A stretch of 64,000 nucleotides of DNA from Terrirhizobium terrae (GCF_030323265.1 NZ_CP104990.1:248001-312000), one strand, 5' to 3'; shown: positions 27,863 through 38,057, counted from the stretch's first letter. Numbers and translations are program-made. The notes: generated by a model from the sequence alone, not told the origin.

Positions 27863-27863
27863 C

Positions 27864-29090
27864 TTACGCCACCTCGCAGATGTCGAGGATGGTCAGCATG
27901 TAGACGCGGATCATGTCGAGATAGTCGATGATGTCGACGCGCTCGTCCGGCATCGTGTTGTAGCGGCCGCCCGGACCGCAGACGATGCCTTCCATGCCGA
28001 GCTCCTTGTAGAGGTGGCCGGCATCGGTGCCGTAGAAGCGGGTCGGCGTGATCGCGCCGGTCGGCTGCTTTTCGCCGCGCACGGTTTCATATGCGGCGTT
28101 GATCGACTTGACGATGCGGCTATCCGGCGAGACTTCGAAGGGCGGCATCAGCGGACGGCCCTCGATCATGTCGGGAACCAGCTTGGCCTTGAGGCCCGGG
28201 AAGCGGCCTTCGAGAAGGCGCAGTTCCGCATCGACGTCCGCGAGCACGCTTTCCTGGGTCTGACCCGGCGCATAACGCAGCGAGCCGCGCAGGCGAACGA
28301 AGTCAGCAACCTGCGGCGGACGCCATTCGGCAAAATCACGGCCGAGCGCGCCGTGGACGACGCCGACATGGCCGCGGTTGATCGACTTGTGGGTATCGCT
28401 CTTGGCGCCGCTGAAGGTCATCGCGTTGATGCGCGGAATGATGTCGCAGGCGGCCGCGATGGCATCGACCGACTCTTCGCGCTTCGACAGGTGGCGCGTA
28501 TCGCCCGTCAGTTCGATGACGTAGCTCAGTGCCGCCGCATGCATGGTGACGGCGACGAGGTCGCTCGGCTCGCTGTTGATGAAATAGTCTGCCTTCACGC
28601 CGCCATGGATCGCCGCCAGGGTGCCGACACCGCCCTGCAATTCGCCGACGACGAAGGTCAGGACGACATCGCCCTTCAGCTTCACGCCTGCATCGAGCAG
28701 CGTCTTCACCGCGCAGAAATAGGCCGCATCGCCGGCCTTCATGTTGGAGACGCCGATACCGTAGATGAACTTGTCGTCCACCAGACCGGCATAGGGATCG
28801 ACCGTCCAGCCTTCGGTGACCGGGTTGGTGTCGAGATGGCCGTTGAACAGCAGGCTCTTACCGCCGCCTTCGCCCTTCAGGCGGCCGATCGTGTTGAAGC
28901 GGCGGCCTTCGTCGAAGGGCTGCAGCTCGGCATCGACGCCGATCTTTTCAAGCTCCTTGGCCATCCAGCGGGCGAGATCCTTCTCGCCTTCGGTCTCCGA
29001 ATGGCTCTTGTGCTGGACCATCTTCGACAGGAAATCGAGGCAGGCCTTTTCGTCGATCCGGTCCAGAAGGGACTTCGGGTCCATTGTCAT
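27864..29090 (-). CDS. M20 (ArgE/DapE) family hydrolase with altered metal ligands
   Basis: 408 residues, two-domain M20 layout. The first His-x-Asp is present (LFNGHLDTNPVTEGW). The bridging Asp of the usual DMKGG reads GVSNMKAG, the catalytic Glu pair reads VVGELQGG (second Glu lost), and the C-terminal metal His position reads YNTMPDERVD. Three of five usual ligands therefore look replaced. The protein could bind one metal, use different ligands or have another role. It lies between the M24-like gene and the importer ATPase gene in one operon. Confidence 0.78.
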   Translation of the reverse strand: MTMDPKSLLDRIDEKACLDFLSKMVQHKSHSETEGEKDLARWMAKELEKIGVDAELQPFDEGRRFNTIGRLKGEGGGKSLLFNGHLDTNPVTEGWTVDPYAGLVDDKFIYGIGVSNMKAGDAAYFCAVKTLLDAGVKLKGDVVLTFVVGELQGGVGTLAAIHGGVKADYFINSEPSDLVAVTMHAAALSYVIELTGDTRHLSKREESVDAIAAACDIIPRINAMTFSGAKSDTHKSINRGHVGVVHGALGRDFAEWRPPQVADFVRLRGSLRYAPGQTQESVLADVDAELRLLEGRFPGLKAKLVPDMIEGRPLMPPFEVSPDSRIVKSINAAYETVRGEKQPTGAITPTRFYGTDAGHLYKELGMEGIVCGPGGRYNTMPDERVDIIDYLDMIRVYMLTILDICEVA

Positions 29091-29135
29091 GCTCCTTGAT
29101 GCATTCTCACTGGCATTGGGGTCACTGGTAGGCAG

Positions 29136-30768
29136 TTACTGGTACTGGGCAGCGGCGCGGGGCACCGCCTCGATCAGGCGGCGCGTGTAATCCGCCCGGT
29201 CAGGACTATCGATCTCCTCCGCCTTCACCACCTCGATCAGATCGCCGCGATACATGACGGCGATCCGGTGTGCGATCTGGCGGATCAGGTTGAGATCGTG
29301 GGTGATGAAGAGATAGGCCGTACCGCTCGCCTTCTGCAGCTCGAGCAGCAGTTCCACGACCGATGCCTGAACCGAGACGTCGAGCGCCGAGGTGATCTCG
29401 TCGCAGATGACGAGCTTCGGCTTGGAGGCAAAGGCGCGGGCGATGGCGACGCGCTGCTTCTCACCGCCCGACAGCTGGTGCGGATATCGGTTGGCATGGG
29501 TGCGCGGCAGGCGCACCTGCTCCAGCATGTCGCCGACCTTTTTCTCGAGATCGCTCGCATCGCCGAACAGTTTCAGCGGGCGCGACAGGATTTCGGAGAT
29601 CTTCTGGCGCGGATTGAGCGAGGCGTCCGGATGCTGGAAGATGATCTGGACATCCTTGCGATAGGCATTGTCCATGTCGCCAAGGCTCTTGATCTCGCGA
29701 CCATCGAACCAGATCTTACCCTCGAAACGATTGAGGCCGGTCATCGCCTTGGCGAGCGTCGACTTGCCGGAACCGGATCTCGCCGACGATGCCGAGGATT
29801 TCGCCAGGATTGACGCTGAGGCTGATCGCGTTGTTACCGGTGACACGTTCGGTCTTCTTGCCGGTCAGCGCCGCGAGGAACGGCTTGCGCCCGAAATGGA
29901 CGCTGACATTCTCGACCTTTACCAGCGGCTTCTCGGCCGCCACCACGTCGTCCTTGACCAGACGATGGGACGGGTCGGGCACGGCTGCGATCAGTTCCTT
30001 GGTATAGTCCTGCTGCGGATTGGTGAAGATTTCGCGGACGCTACCCTGCTCGACGATATCGCCGCGCTTGATCACGGCGACGCGGCCTGCGGTGCGGGCA
30101 ACGAGCGCGAGGTCATGGGAGATGTAGAGCGAGGCGACGCCAGTCTCGGCCTGCAGTTCGACGAAGAGGTCGAGGATCTGGCGCGAGGTGATCACGTCGA
30201 GAGCCGTGGTCGGCTCGTCGAAGATGATGCATTCCGGGTTGCAGGCGAAGGCGGATGCGATGACGACGCGCTGCTTTTCGCCGCCGGAGGCTTCGTGCGG
30301 CATGCGGTTCATCATCTGTGCTGGCGTCTTCAGGCCGACGCGGTCGAGAAGCGCCTCGCCTTCCTTCCACGCCTGCTGGCGCGTCAGGCCGCGATGGCGG
30401 ATCAGCACTTCGGTAAGCTGGGTGCCGAGCGAAAGGGTCGGGTTGAGGGACGTGCTCGGGTCCTGGAACACCATGCTGATGCGCCGGCCACGAAACGTTT
30501 CCATCTCGTTTTCGGATTTTTCCAGCAGGTTGTCGCCACCGAGCAGGATGCGGCCGCCCGGTTCGCGGGCATTCTGCGGCAGGTAGCGCATGATCGACCA
30601 GGCGAGCGAGGTCTTGCCGGAGCCGCTCTCGCCGACGAGGCCGAGGATCTCGCCGCGATCGATCGAGAGGTTGATGTTCTTCAGCGCGTGATACGGGCCG
30701 TTGGCGGTCTCGTAGTCCAGCGAATAGTTTTCGACGGAGAGGACCGGGCGGTTTTCTGTATTGGTCAT
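29136..30768 (-). CDS. Double ABC ATPase of a peptide-type importer (frameshifted)
   Basis: About 544 residues with two ATPase units in one chain. The first has GESGSGKTS, ASGGEKQRVVIAS and IIFDEPTTALD. The second has GESGSGKST, LSGGEKQRVAIARA and LVICDEITSALD. A single extra base near 29778 shifts the frame inside the second Walker A; removing it restores GIVGESGSGKSTLAKAMTG. DppD-DppF fusions are common in rhizobial importers. GAGGTG precedes the ATG, 10 bp after the permease stop. Confidence 0.82.
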
Positions 30769-30778
30769 GGGTATCACC

Positions 30779-31602
30779 TCAGGTCCGCGGATTGAGGGCA
30801 TCGCGGAGACCGTCGCCCAGAAGGTTGAAGCCGACGGCGACGATGGCGATCGCCACGCTCGGCCAGATCAGGATGCCGGCGGAAAGGTGCATGTAGCGGC
30901 GCGCTTCCGAGACCATCAGGCCCCATTCGGCGGCCGGCGGCTGGGCACCGAGACCGAGGAAGCTCAAGGTCGCAAACAGCATGACGGCGAAGGATACGCG
31001 GATCGTCATCTCGACGATGATCGGCGCAATGACGTTCGGCAGCATTTCGCGGCGGATGATGTAGCCGGAGCTTTCACCGCGGGCGATCGCCGCATTGACA
31101 TAGTCCTGCTTCCGCACCGACAGCGCGACGCTTCGGGTGATGCGGGCCATGCCCGGGGCAAACGCGATCGCTACAGCGACGAGCGCATTGACGGTGCTGG
31201 AGCCAAGGAGGTTGACCACGAGAAGCGCGAAAAGCAGGCTCGGGATCGACATGACGGCGTCGATGGTGCGCATGATCAGCTCGTCAGCGCGGCCACCAAG
31301 GAAGGCGGACGCGGTGCCGATGAGCGCGCCGATCAACGTGCCAACGATGGTCGCCGCGACCGCCATAACGACGGTTGCGCGCGCGCCGATCAGAAGACGG
31401 CTGAAGATGTCACGGCCATACTGGTCGGTGCCGAGCCAAAGATCAGGCTCGGTCCCTTGTAGCGGGCGAGCGGCGACAGCTTTTCCGGATCATGCGGCGC
31501 GATCAGCGGGCCGAAGACGACGATCAGCAGGACCAGGACGACAAGGGCAACGCCGATGGCGCCCTGGGGCGTCTTCAAAAGACGTTTCATGAACTCAGTC
31601 AT
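30779..31602 (-). CDS. ABC importer permease, DppC type (frameshifted)
   Basis: About 274 residues once one base is added at the T run (plus strand AAA 31438-31440); this restores SLIFWLGTDQYGRDIFSRLL. The rest has the normal DppC helices and the coupling segment ARGESSGYIIRREMLPNVI. The start overlaps the stop of the upstream permease (ATGACTGA). Probably intact in the organism. Confidence 0.8.
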
Positions 31603-32542
31603 ACTGGATCCTCTTGTCGAGCCAGGCATAGAGGATGTCGGCGATGAAATTGACGATCGAATAGGTGGCGGCCATGATTAGCACGCCGGCCTGGATGGCG
31701 GGCAGGTCGCGCGCCTGGATGGCGACGATCAGCTGGCGACCGATGCCCGGAATGGCGAAGATTTCTTCCACGACGATGACGCCGCCGAGAAGATAACCGA
31801 CGTCAAGCGCGACGATGGTGATGGTCGGCAGAAGCGCATTGCGCAGCGCGTGGCGACGCAGGACCTCGCGGCGCGGAATGCCCTTCAGGCGAGCGGCGCG
31901 GATATAATCCGTGTGCAGCACATCGACGAGTTCGGAACGCACCATGCGCGAGACGTGGGCGATCAGGATGACCGAGATGACGCAGACCGGCAGGATGAGA
32001 TGCATGATGCCGTCGACGAAGTTTTCCGTTAGCGGCACATAACCGGTTGGGGGCAGCCACTTCATCCAGTCGGCGAAGATGAGGACGGCGACCGTTGCCG
32101 TCACGAATTCAGGCAGGGCGACACCGGCATAGGACACGAGGCTGACCACCATGTCGGCGATTTTGCCGCGGCGGACTGCCGCGATGATGCCAAGCGGGAT
32201 GGCAAGCACCAGCATGAGACCGATGGACAGCACGGCAAGCAGCAGCGAACGCCCGAGCGCCTCGAACATGACCGGACCAACCGGCTGGCCGGTGCGCAGC
32301 GAGGTTCCGAGATCGCCCTGAAGGACATGCCAGAGCCAGCTGAAATATTGCTGCCAAATGGGCGCGTCGAGCCCCATGGTCTGGCGCAGCGCATCGAGCG
32401 CTTCCTGGGTGGCGTTCTCGCCCAGCATCATCACCGCCGCATCGGCGGGCAGGATCTGGGTTATGGCGAAGACGATGAGCGATACGATGAAGAGCGTATA
32501 GACGATCATCACCAGCCGCTTGGCTATGTAATTCGGTGACAG
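31595..32542 (-). CDS. ABC importer permease, DppB type (possible CTG start)
   Basis: About 315 residues, six membrane helices. GLDAPIWQQYFSWLWHVLQG and the coupling segment ARLKGIPRREVLRRHALRN are typical. The family's N-terminal YIAKRLVMI segment lies upstream of the first GTG (32512). The frame is open to a CTG at 32542, preceded by GAGGAA seven bases away, so either a rare CTG start is used or a base is wrong. Forms the channel with the DppC-type permease. Confidence 0.8.
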   Translation of the reverse strand: MSPNYIAKRLVMIVYTLFIVSLIVFAITQILPADAAVMMLGENATQEALDALRQTMGLDAPIWQQYFSWLWHVLQGDLGTSLRTGQPVGPVMFEALGRSLLLAVLSIGLMLVLAIPLGIIAAVRRGKIADMVVSLVSYAGVALPEFVTATVAVLIFADWMKWLPPTGYVPLTENFVDGIMHLILPVCVISVILIAHVSRMVRSELVDVLHTDYIRAARLKGIPRREVLRRHALRNALLPTITIVALDVGYLLGGVIVVEEIFAIPGIGRQLIVAIQARDLPAIQAGVLIMAATYSIVNFIADILYAWLDKRIQYD

Positions 32543-32600
32543 GGGCGTGTTCCTCGGTCGAGATGGCCGGACGCCCGAAGGCGTCCGGCAAGGTGACGGA

Positions 32601-34148
32601 TCAACCGCGCTTCGGTGCGTCGCTGGAGAGCGAGACGTAGTCGAGGCGGAAGACGGATGCGCGCGGATGCGCTTCGAAATTCTGCACCCAGCTGCGCTTG
32701 GCGGCCAGAACGTCGAAGAAGGACGGGATGATCGAGGGAACGTCCTCGTTCATGATTTTCTGTGCCTTGGTATAGAGCTCGGTGCGCTTTTCCTCGTCGG
32801 TCGTGCCGCGAGCTTCTGCGACCAGTGCGTCGAAATCCTTGTTGTTCCAGCGCGTCTCGTTCCAGGCTGCATCCGAGGTGTAGAGCAGCTTGAAGATGCC
32901 GTCCGGGGTCGGCTGCATGTTGTAGAACCCGACGTAGAAGGCACCCTTCTTCCAGACCTGTTCCAGATAGGTGGCGTGCGGCATGGTCTGGACATTGATG
33001 GTGATGCCGGCTTCCTTCGCCATTTCGCGGAGCGCGACGGCGAGCTGGGTACGGACGGCCGGGCGGTCGGAGGCGATCAGCGTCAGTTCCAGACCATCGG
33101 CATGACCGGCTTCGGCGAGAAGCTTCTTGGCTTCCTCAATGTTAGTCTCGCGCTGTTTCACTTGCTTGAAGAACTGATAGGACGGGTTGAGCGGCGTATC
33201 GTTACCGGTCGTGCCGAAGCCTTCGGTGACGAAGCCAACCATGGCCTCGCGATCGACGGTCAGCGCGATCGCCTTGCGGACGCGGACATCGTCGAACGGT
33301 GCCGTGTCGCAGCCGAAGTTGATGTTGCAGAACTGGCCCGACGGCGTGCGCAGGACTTCGACGCCGTCATTGCCGTCGAGACGCAGGAATTCAGTCGGCT
33401 GCAGGGTTGAGATGATGTCGACGTCGCCGGCGATCATGGCAGAGCCTTCGGCCGAAATATCCGGGAAGACCTGGACTTCGACGCGGTCGAGATACGGACG
33501 GGCCGGGTCGTAATACTTCTCGTTGCGTTCAACGACGACCAGGCGGTCCGGCTCGTAGGAAACGAGCTTGAACGGGCCGGTGCCGACAGCCTTGGTCGAC
33601 AGGCTCTTGAGATCGCCGGTGGCGATGGCGGCCGGGATGATGCGGGCATTGGTGTAGGCAACCGATACCGGGAGGTCGGCATAGGGGCCGGAGAGCTTGA
33701 ACAGCACGGTGGCGTCGTCGACGGCGACGATATCGGTGATCGGGCCGACGTTGTTACGGCCGGGCGATGCCGTTGCCGGATCGAGGATCGCCTTGAAGGT
33801 GGCGACGACGTCGTTTGCAGAGAATGCTGAGCCGTCATGGAAGGTGACGCCGGTGCGCAGCTTGAAGGTCCATTCGGTCAGGTCGTCATTCGCCGTCCAG
33901 CTTTCGGCGAGGTCCGGCTCGATCGACATATCGACCTTGAGGCGCGTCAGGTTGCTGTAGAGCAGTTCGGTGATCATGTATTCCGGGTTGACGCGGGTCA
34001 GCAGCGGATGAATGACGCTCGCGGCCTGGTCGACGGAGATCTTCAGCGTGCCACCCTTGGTAGGTGCCGCCTGGGCAAAGCTCATGGACGGCGCAGCCAG
34101 GATGGCTGCGGTCCCGGCGAGGAAGAAGCGGCGTTTCATTTCCAGCAT
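32601..34148 (-). CDS. ABC importer substrate-binding protein, family 5
   Basis: 515 residues. The signal peptide carries twin arginines (MKRRFFLAGTAAIL, cleavage after SFAQA), so Tat export is possible. The mature domain matches SBP_bac_5: LAESWTANDDLTEWTFKLR and GVTFHDGSAFSANDVVATF. The ligand is unknown; the neighbouring M20 and M24 proteins suggest a peptide or N-acyl amino acid. First structural gene of the importer operon, just after the complete M20 gene. Confidence 0.88.
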   Translation of the reverse strand: MLEMKRRFFLAGTAAILAAPSMSFAQAAPTKGGTLKISVDQAASVIHPLLTRVNPEYMITELLYSNLTRLKVDMSIEPDLAESWTANDDLTEWTFKLRTGVTFHDGSAFSANDVVATFKAILDPATASPGRNNVGPITDIVAVDDATVLFKLSGPYADLPVSVAYTNARIIPAAIATGDLKSLSTKAVGTGPFKLVSYEPDRLVVVERNEKYYDPARPYLDRVEVQVFPDISAEGSAMIAGDVDIISTLQPTEFLRLDGNDGVEVLRTPSGQFCNINFGCDTAPFDDVRVRKAIALTVDREAMVGFVTEGFGTTGNDTPLNPSYQFFKQVKQRETNIEEAKKLLAEAGHADGLELTLIASDRPAVRTQLAVALREMAKEAGITINVQTMPHATYLEQVWKKGAFYVGFYNMQPTPDGIFKLLYTSDAAWNETRWNNKDFDALVAEARGTTDEEKRTELYTKAQKIMNEDVPSIIPSFFDVLAAKRSWVQNFEAHPRASVFRLDYVSLSSDAPKRG

Positions 34149-34171
34149 GTGTATGTTCCCTTTTTGATACG

Positions 34172-35485
34172 TCAGCTGCGATTTTCAGGAATGGCATAAG
34201 CGGCGAAGTCGGCCGCGAGATAGGAAAGGATGCTCTTGGCCAGGGCGATGATGTCCTGGCGGGTCGTGTGTTCTTCAGGGCTGTGGATGCAGCTCTCCGG
34301 ACGGCCGAGGCCGCCGAGCAGCACTTCCGGACCGAAGCCGGCCTTCTGCACGTAGCCGAAGTCCGAGCAGCTTGCCGCGCCCCATTTATGGAAGTCTTCC
34401 GGCTTGTAGCCGAAGCCCACGGACAATGCCTTCTGCCAGCGCGGCCAATGCGGCCCCTCCGGATCATCGGTCGGGATCAGATGGCCGACGAGATCGATCT
34501 TGAGGCCGAGATCTGTGCCAGCGATACAATCGCGGACCGCGGTCTCGATCTCGGCGCGTGCTTCGTCATAGCTTTCTTCCGGCGCGTAGCGGCGGGAGAC
34601 GAGGATCTTGATTTCGGCCGGCACTTGGCCTCCCGCCGTACCGCCATTGATCGCGGAAATCGTCAACGATGGCCGCAATGGCCCCGTGGCATGCGGCGGC
34701 GGAGCGAGCTTCGATGCGCGCTTGGCAATTTCCGGCTTCAGCGCCGCAATCGCGTTCAATACCGGAAGCGCACCTTCGATCGCGTTGACGCCGGCGCCGG
34801 TGCGGTTGCCCTCGCCCGCATGAACGGCATGGCCGGAGATGGTGACCTGCAGGTTGAAGATACCAAAGCAACCGGCCCAAATGCGTGGCGCGGCCGAGCC
34901 GTTGAAGTTGAGGATATGGCCCTTCAGCTTGCCCTGCTCCGCCAGATAACGGATGCCCGGATAGAGCCCGCCCTCTTCGTCGGTGCAGAGGAGCAGCATC
35001 GGATCATAGGCAAGCGCGACGCCACATTCCTTTGCAGCGCGCAATGCCAAGAGGGTCGCGGCGATCGTGCCCTTCATGTCGGCTGCGCCGAGGCCGTAGA
35101 GATTATCGCCCTCGACCGTCAGTTCCAGGGGATTGCGCGTCCAGCCGGGCGCGACGGGTACCGTATCGACGTGATAGTAGAGGCCGCAGACCGGCTTTCC
35201 GCTCTCCCGGGTGGAAACGAGGTTGACGCGTTCCCCGGAGGCAGGGCCGCCGTCGACGTACCAGAGGTCCCGCGGCACTGTCACCCGTTCAGAAGCAAAA
35301 CCGAGTGGCGCCAGCAATTCTGACATCAGGTCGGCGAAAGGGCCGTAGCCCTCACCCGGAGGGAAGGAAGTATCGACAGCAATCATTCGCGACAGATCAG
35401 CAATCGCGCTCTCGACATCGCGCTCGATCACTGCCATGGCAGACGAGAGCGTGTCATGATGCGCAGCAAATTGCTGGTCGGTCAT
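34172..35485 (-). CDS. M20 family deacylase/peptidase (ArgE/DapE type)
   Basis: 437 residues with all metal-site motifs of the family: YYHVDTVPVAPGW, GAADMKGTIA, CTDEEGG with the catalytic Glu, and near the end HSPEEHTT. The dimerisation domain carries SGHAVHAGEG. Likely substrates are N-acyl amino acids or dipeptides delivered by the adjacent importer. GAGGAT lies eight bases before the ATG at 35485. Divergent from the HutC-type regulator. Confidence 0.85.
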   Translation of the reverse strand: MTDQQFAAHHDTLSSAMAVIERDVESAIADLSRMIAVDTSFPPGEGYGPFADLMSELLAPLGFASERVTVPRDLWYVDGGPASGERVNLVSTRESGKPVCGLYYHVDTVPVAPGWTRNPLELTVEGDNLYGLGAADMKGTIAATLLALRAAKECGVALAYDPMLLLCTDEEGGLYPGIRYLAEQGKLKGHILNFNGSAAPRIWAGCFGIFNLQVTISGHAVHAGEGNRTGAGVNAIEGALPVLNAIAALKPEIAKRASKLAPPPHATGPLRPSLTISAINGGTAGGQVPAEIKILVSRRYAPEESYDEARAEIETAVRDCIAGTDLGLKIDLVGHLIPTDDPEGPHWPRWQKALSVGFGYKPEDFHKWGAASCSDFGYVQKAGFGPEVLLGGLGRPESCIHSPEEHTTRQDIIALAKSILSYLAADFAAYAIPENRS

Positions 35486-35540
35486 TTGCGGTATCCTCGG
35501 CACCTCAGCGCATTCCTGACCGGCTTGCGCTTTAATATAA

Positions 35541-35550
35541 ACTATATAGT
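35541..35550. promoter_or_regulatory. Palindrome ACTATATAGT, possible operator
   Basis: Perfect 10-bp palindrome in the 116-bp gap between the M20/importer operon and the divergent HutC-type regulator. A plausible binding site for that regulator. Confidence 0.4.
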
Positions 35551-35601
35551 AATACTGCGTAGATCGGCTCGATGAGTCAACTCTAAAGAAGAGGCAAATA
35601 A

Positions 35602-36366
35602 TTGCCAGAATTGCCCAATATTTCAGCAGATGAGCAGAGGCCGGGCGAACTTTCTCTACCTCTCTACGAGATCGTCAAAAGGCAGATCACTGAAGCCATC
35701 ATGCTCGGCAAGCTGGAGCCCGGTTCCGTCCTGCCGAGTGAGGTTGCGCTGTCGCAGACCTACGGGGTTGCGGTCGGCACGATCCGACGCGCGCTGATGG
35801 ATCTGACCAATGACGGATTGCTCAGCCGCCGCCGCAAGACCGGCACTGTCGTGACCGGTCGCAAGCCGCAGCACAGCCTGCGCCTCTTCTTTCAGTATTT
35901 CCGGCTACATGGCCTCGATGGGTCGCTCAGCAAGTCGGTGACGAAAGTCACCGCTCTAACCACTGGTCCTGCGTCTGCAAGAGATGCGCAAAAGCTGCAG
36001 ATCGAGGAGGGCGCGCCGGTCATCTCGTTTCATCGCGTGCGAACCGTCGATGACAAGCCGATCATGCATGAGACGCTGACGCTTTCGCGCGAGCGGGTTA
36101 CGGACTTCCCGGAGCGGGCGGAAGACATCCCCTCGCTCTTCTACCTGCATCTGCTCGAACATCACAGCATCCGGATCTCCGCTGTTCGCGAACAGATCGG
36201 TGCGGACCTTGCCAATGATGAGGACGCGCGCTGGCTCGGACTGAGACTTCCGGCCGCGGTGCTGACCATCGACGAGGTTGCATATGACCAGATGGCTGTG
36301 CCGGTACTGATCGCCTCGCACCGGGCAACCACGGCAAACCATCGCTATATCAACGAAGTGCAGTGA
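35602..36366 (+). CDS. GntR family regulator, HutC subfamily (UTRA domain)
   Basis: 254 residues. The winged HTH is at about 20-85 (LPSEVALSQTYGVAVGTIRRAL). The UTRA ligand domain covers about 105-245 (VISFHRVRTVDDKPIMHETLTL). TTG is the likely start, with GAGG about 10 bases before. It probably represses the divergent M20/importer operon. Its last 17 bp overlap the 3' end of the convergent gmhB gene. Confidence 0.86.
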   Translation: MPELPNISADEQRPGELSLPLYEIVKRQITEAIMLGKLEPGSVLPSEVALSQTYGVAVGTIRRALMDLTNDGLLSRRRKTGTVVTGRKPQHSLRLFFQYFRLHGLDGSLSKSVTKVTALTTGPASARDAQKLQIEEGAPVISFHRVRTVDDKPIMHETLTLSRERVTDFPERAEDIPSLFYLHLLEHHSIRISAVREQIGADLANDEDARWLGLRLPAAVLTIDEVAYDQMAVPVLIASHRATTANHRYINEVQ

Positions 36367-36937
36367 TTTTCGCGATCCTCGCCCGCATGACGCCTGCCAG
36401 GAAATCGTCCAGCCGTCCGCCCGGAAACCGGTAGCTGTCGACACCCGCGCGATGCCCGGCTTCGATATCGCTCGGCTTGTCGCCGATCATGATCGAAAAA
36501 TGCGCGTCGGCGCCACAGTGATGCAACGCCTTGAACAGCATGCCGGGATTGGGCTTCCGGTCGATGTGATCGACCGCGCGATAATTTGCAATCCGGCTAT
36601 CCGGATGAAACGGGCAATAGAAGAATGCGTCGATGCGCCCGCCGGCCTTGCGAGCGTCTGCCGCAATCTCACGATGCAGCCGCTCCACATCCTCGGCGCT
36701 GAAATAGCCGCGCGCTATCCCAGACTGGTTGGTGACGACGCAGATATGCCAGTTGGCCCGTGCAAAGGCGGCGAGAGACTCCAGCGCGCCGGGTATCCAC
36801 TGGAAGTCTGTATAGCTGCCGACATAACCGGAATCGACGTTCAGCACGCCGTCCCGGTCCAGCAGCAGCGCGGGCCTTCGCCGCGCCGCCGCATCATAGG
36901 CCGGAACGAGCCTCGCTAGAGCATTGACCTCAAGCAT
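36350..36937 (-). CDS. gmhB: D-glycero-D-manno-heptose-1,7-bisphosphate 7-phosphatase (HAD)
   Basis: 195 residues, the usual GmhB size. HAD motif I is LLLDRDGVLNVDSGY, motif II VVTNQSGIARGYFS, and motif III/IV IDRKPNPGM and MIGDKPSDIEAG. The YCPFHPDS segment suggests the Cys/His zinc loop of GmhB, although it is shortened. It removes the 7-phosphate of heptose bisphosphate during ADP-heptose synthesis. It overlaps the GT9 gene by 8 bp, and hldE and hldD lie in the same operon. A histidinol-phosphate phosphatase is a less likely reading. Confidence 0.8.
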   Translation of the reverse strand: MLEVNALARLVPAYDAAARRRPALLLDRDGVLNVDSGYVGSYTDFQWIPGALESLAAFARANWHICVVTNQSGIARGYFSAEDVERLHREIAADARKAGGRIDAFFYCPFHPDSRIANYRAVDHIDRKPNPGMLFKALHHCGADAHFSIMIGDKPSDIEAGHRAGVDSYRFPGGRLDDFLAGVMRARIAKITALR

Positions 36938-38057
36938 ATTGCGTAATCGCCGCCGCAGAAACGGGCTCGGTGCCCGGCATCGCATTCAGGACCGCATCGA
37001 GAACCGTTTCCGGTTTCAACGCACGCATGACGTCAAGCGCTTCCGGATGGGTCTCTGTGCCGTAAACGATATAGCCTGCTGCCGGATGCGGCGAATCCAG
37101 CCCGATGGCCTGCGAACCGACCGGCCCCCACCGGAAAGATCGTGTCGGCCCATGAAGGCCGATGACACGCGCCCCGACGGCGGAAGCAAGATGCAGCACC
37201 GACGTGTCGATACTGACGACGAGTTGAGCCCGGCGCAAAAGATCACCCATCTCGGCCAGCGGAACCTTGCCGCAAAGCGAGAGTGTGGTGTTGGCATCGT
37301 CGCCAAGCTCCGTTCGCAATTGTTCGACCAAAGGTCCATCTGCGGCCGAGCCGGTGAAGGCGGGCATATAGCCCAGCCTGACCAGTTTGCGGCAGAGGTT
37401 GACCCAGTAGTCCTTCGGCCACGCCTTTTCCCCGGCACGTCGACCGCCGGCCGAAATATGGCAGATCACGAGCCGATCAAGCAGTAGCGTATCCGCAAGT
37501 GAGCAGTGATCGGAGCGAAGACGCATAGTGTATTCGCCTTGCGCGCCAAATACACGTGCCATCTCGGCCAGATTATCCAGCTCGTGTCGGAGGCCGCTAT
37601 GTTCGACCGCTATATCGAAGACACGGCCTCTCGCGGAGTTCGGGGCAAAACCGACCGCACAAAGCGCACTGATGCGCGCCAGCGTGGCAGTCAGGTTCGG
37701 CCACGGCGTAAGATCGACGACGAGGTCTATATGTGCTGCGCGCAATTGCCGCCACGCTTTGTCGGGCCTTGAGAAATTGCACAGGATGGGCTCGACGGAT
37801 GCTTCCAGCATGCGCGCTGCGGGAGCGTTGTTGGTTCCGTGGAACAGCAGCACCCGAGCATCAGGATAACGGCTGCAAATGGCCGAAATAACGCCGGAAC
37901 TAAGAAGCATGTCGCCGATCGCGCTCGGCTGGATGATTCCGATTCTCTTTGGCGCCTCGGGCAGATTTCTACGTTGATTGAAGAGCGCCAGCCCCCTCAC
38001 GGCATAAGCCAAGAGGGTCTGGTCGAGAATTCGCATTGCTTCGTTGGAGCGAGCCAT
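36930..38057 (-). CDS. Glycosyltransferase family 9 (heptosyltransferase-like)
   Basis: 375 residues, GT-B fold. The N-terminal Rossmann half shows IGIIQPSAIGDMLLSSGV. The nucleotide-sugar binding half shows SIDTSVLHLASAVGARVIGLHGPT, typical of ADP-heptose:LPS heptosyltransferases. Since the operon also makes ADP-heptose, heptose is the likely donor. The acceptor, LPS core or exopolysaccharide, is not clear. Start is 1 bp after the AGE-HldE stop. Confidence 0.85.
   Translation of the reverse strand: MARSNEAMRILDQTLLAYAVRGLALFNQRRNLPEAPKRIGIIQPSAIGDMLLSSGVISAICSRYPDARVLLFHGTNNAPAARMLEASVEPILCNFSRPDKAWRQLRAAHIDLVVDLTPWPNLTATLARISALCAVGFAPNSARGRVFDIAVEHSGLRHELDNLAEMARVFGAQGEYTMRLRSDHCSLADTLLLDRLVICHISAGGRRAGEKAWPKDYWVNLCRKLVRLGYMPAFTGSAADGPLVEQLRTELGDDANTTLSLCGKVPLAEMGDLLRRAQLVVSIDTSVLHLASAVGARVIGLHGPTRSFRWGPVGSQAIGLDSPHPAAGYIVYGTETHPEALDVMRALKPETVLDAVLNAMPGTEPVSAAAITQYA

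Noticed and set aside
27810..29099. A 429-codon plus-strand frame opposite the M20/M24 genes
   Set aside because: It mirrors the real minus-strand genes, is His/Arg/Asp-rich as shadow frames are, and lacks any motif or ribosome-binding site.
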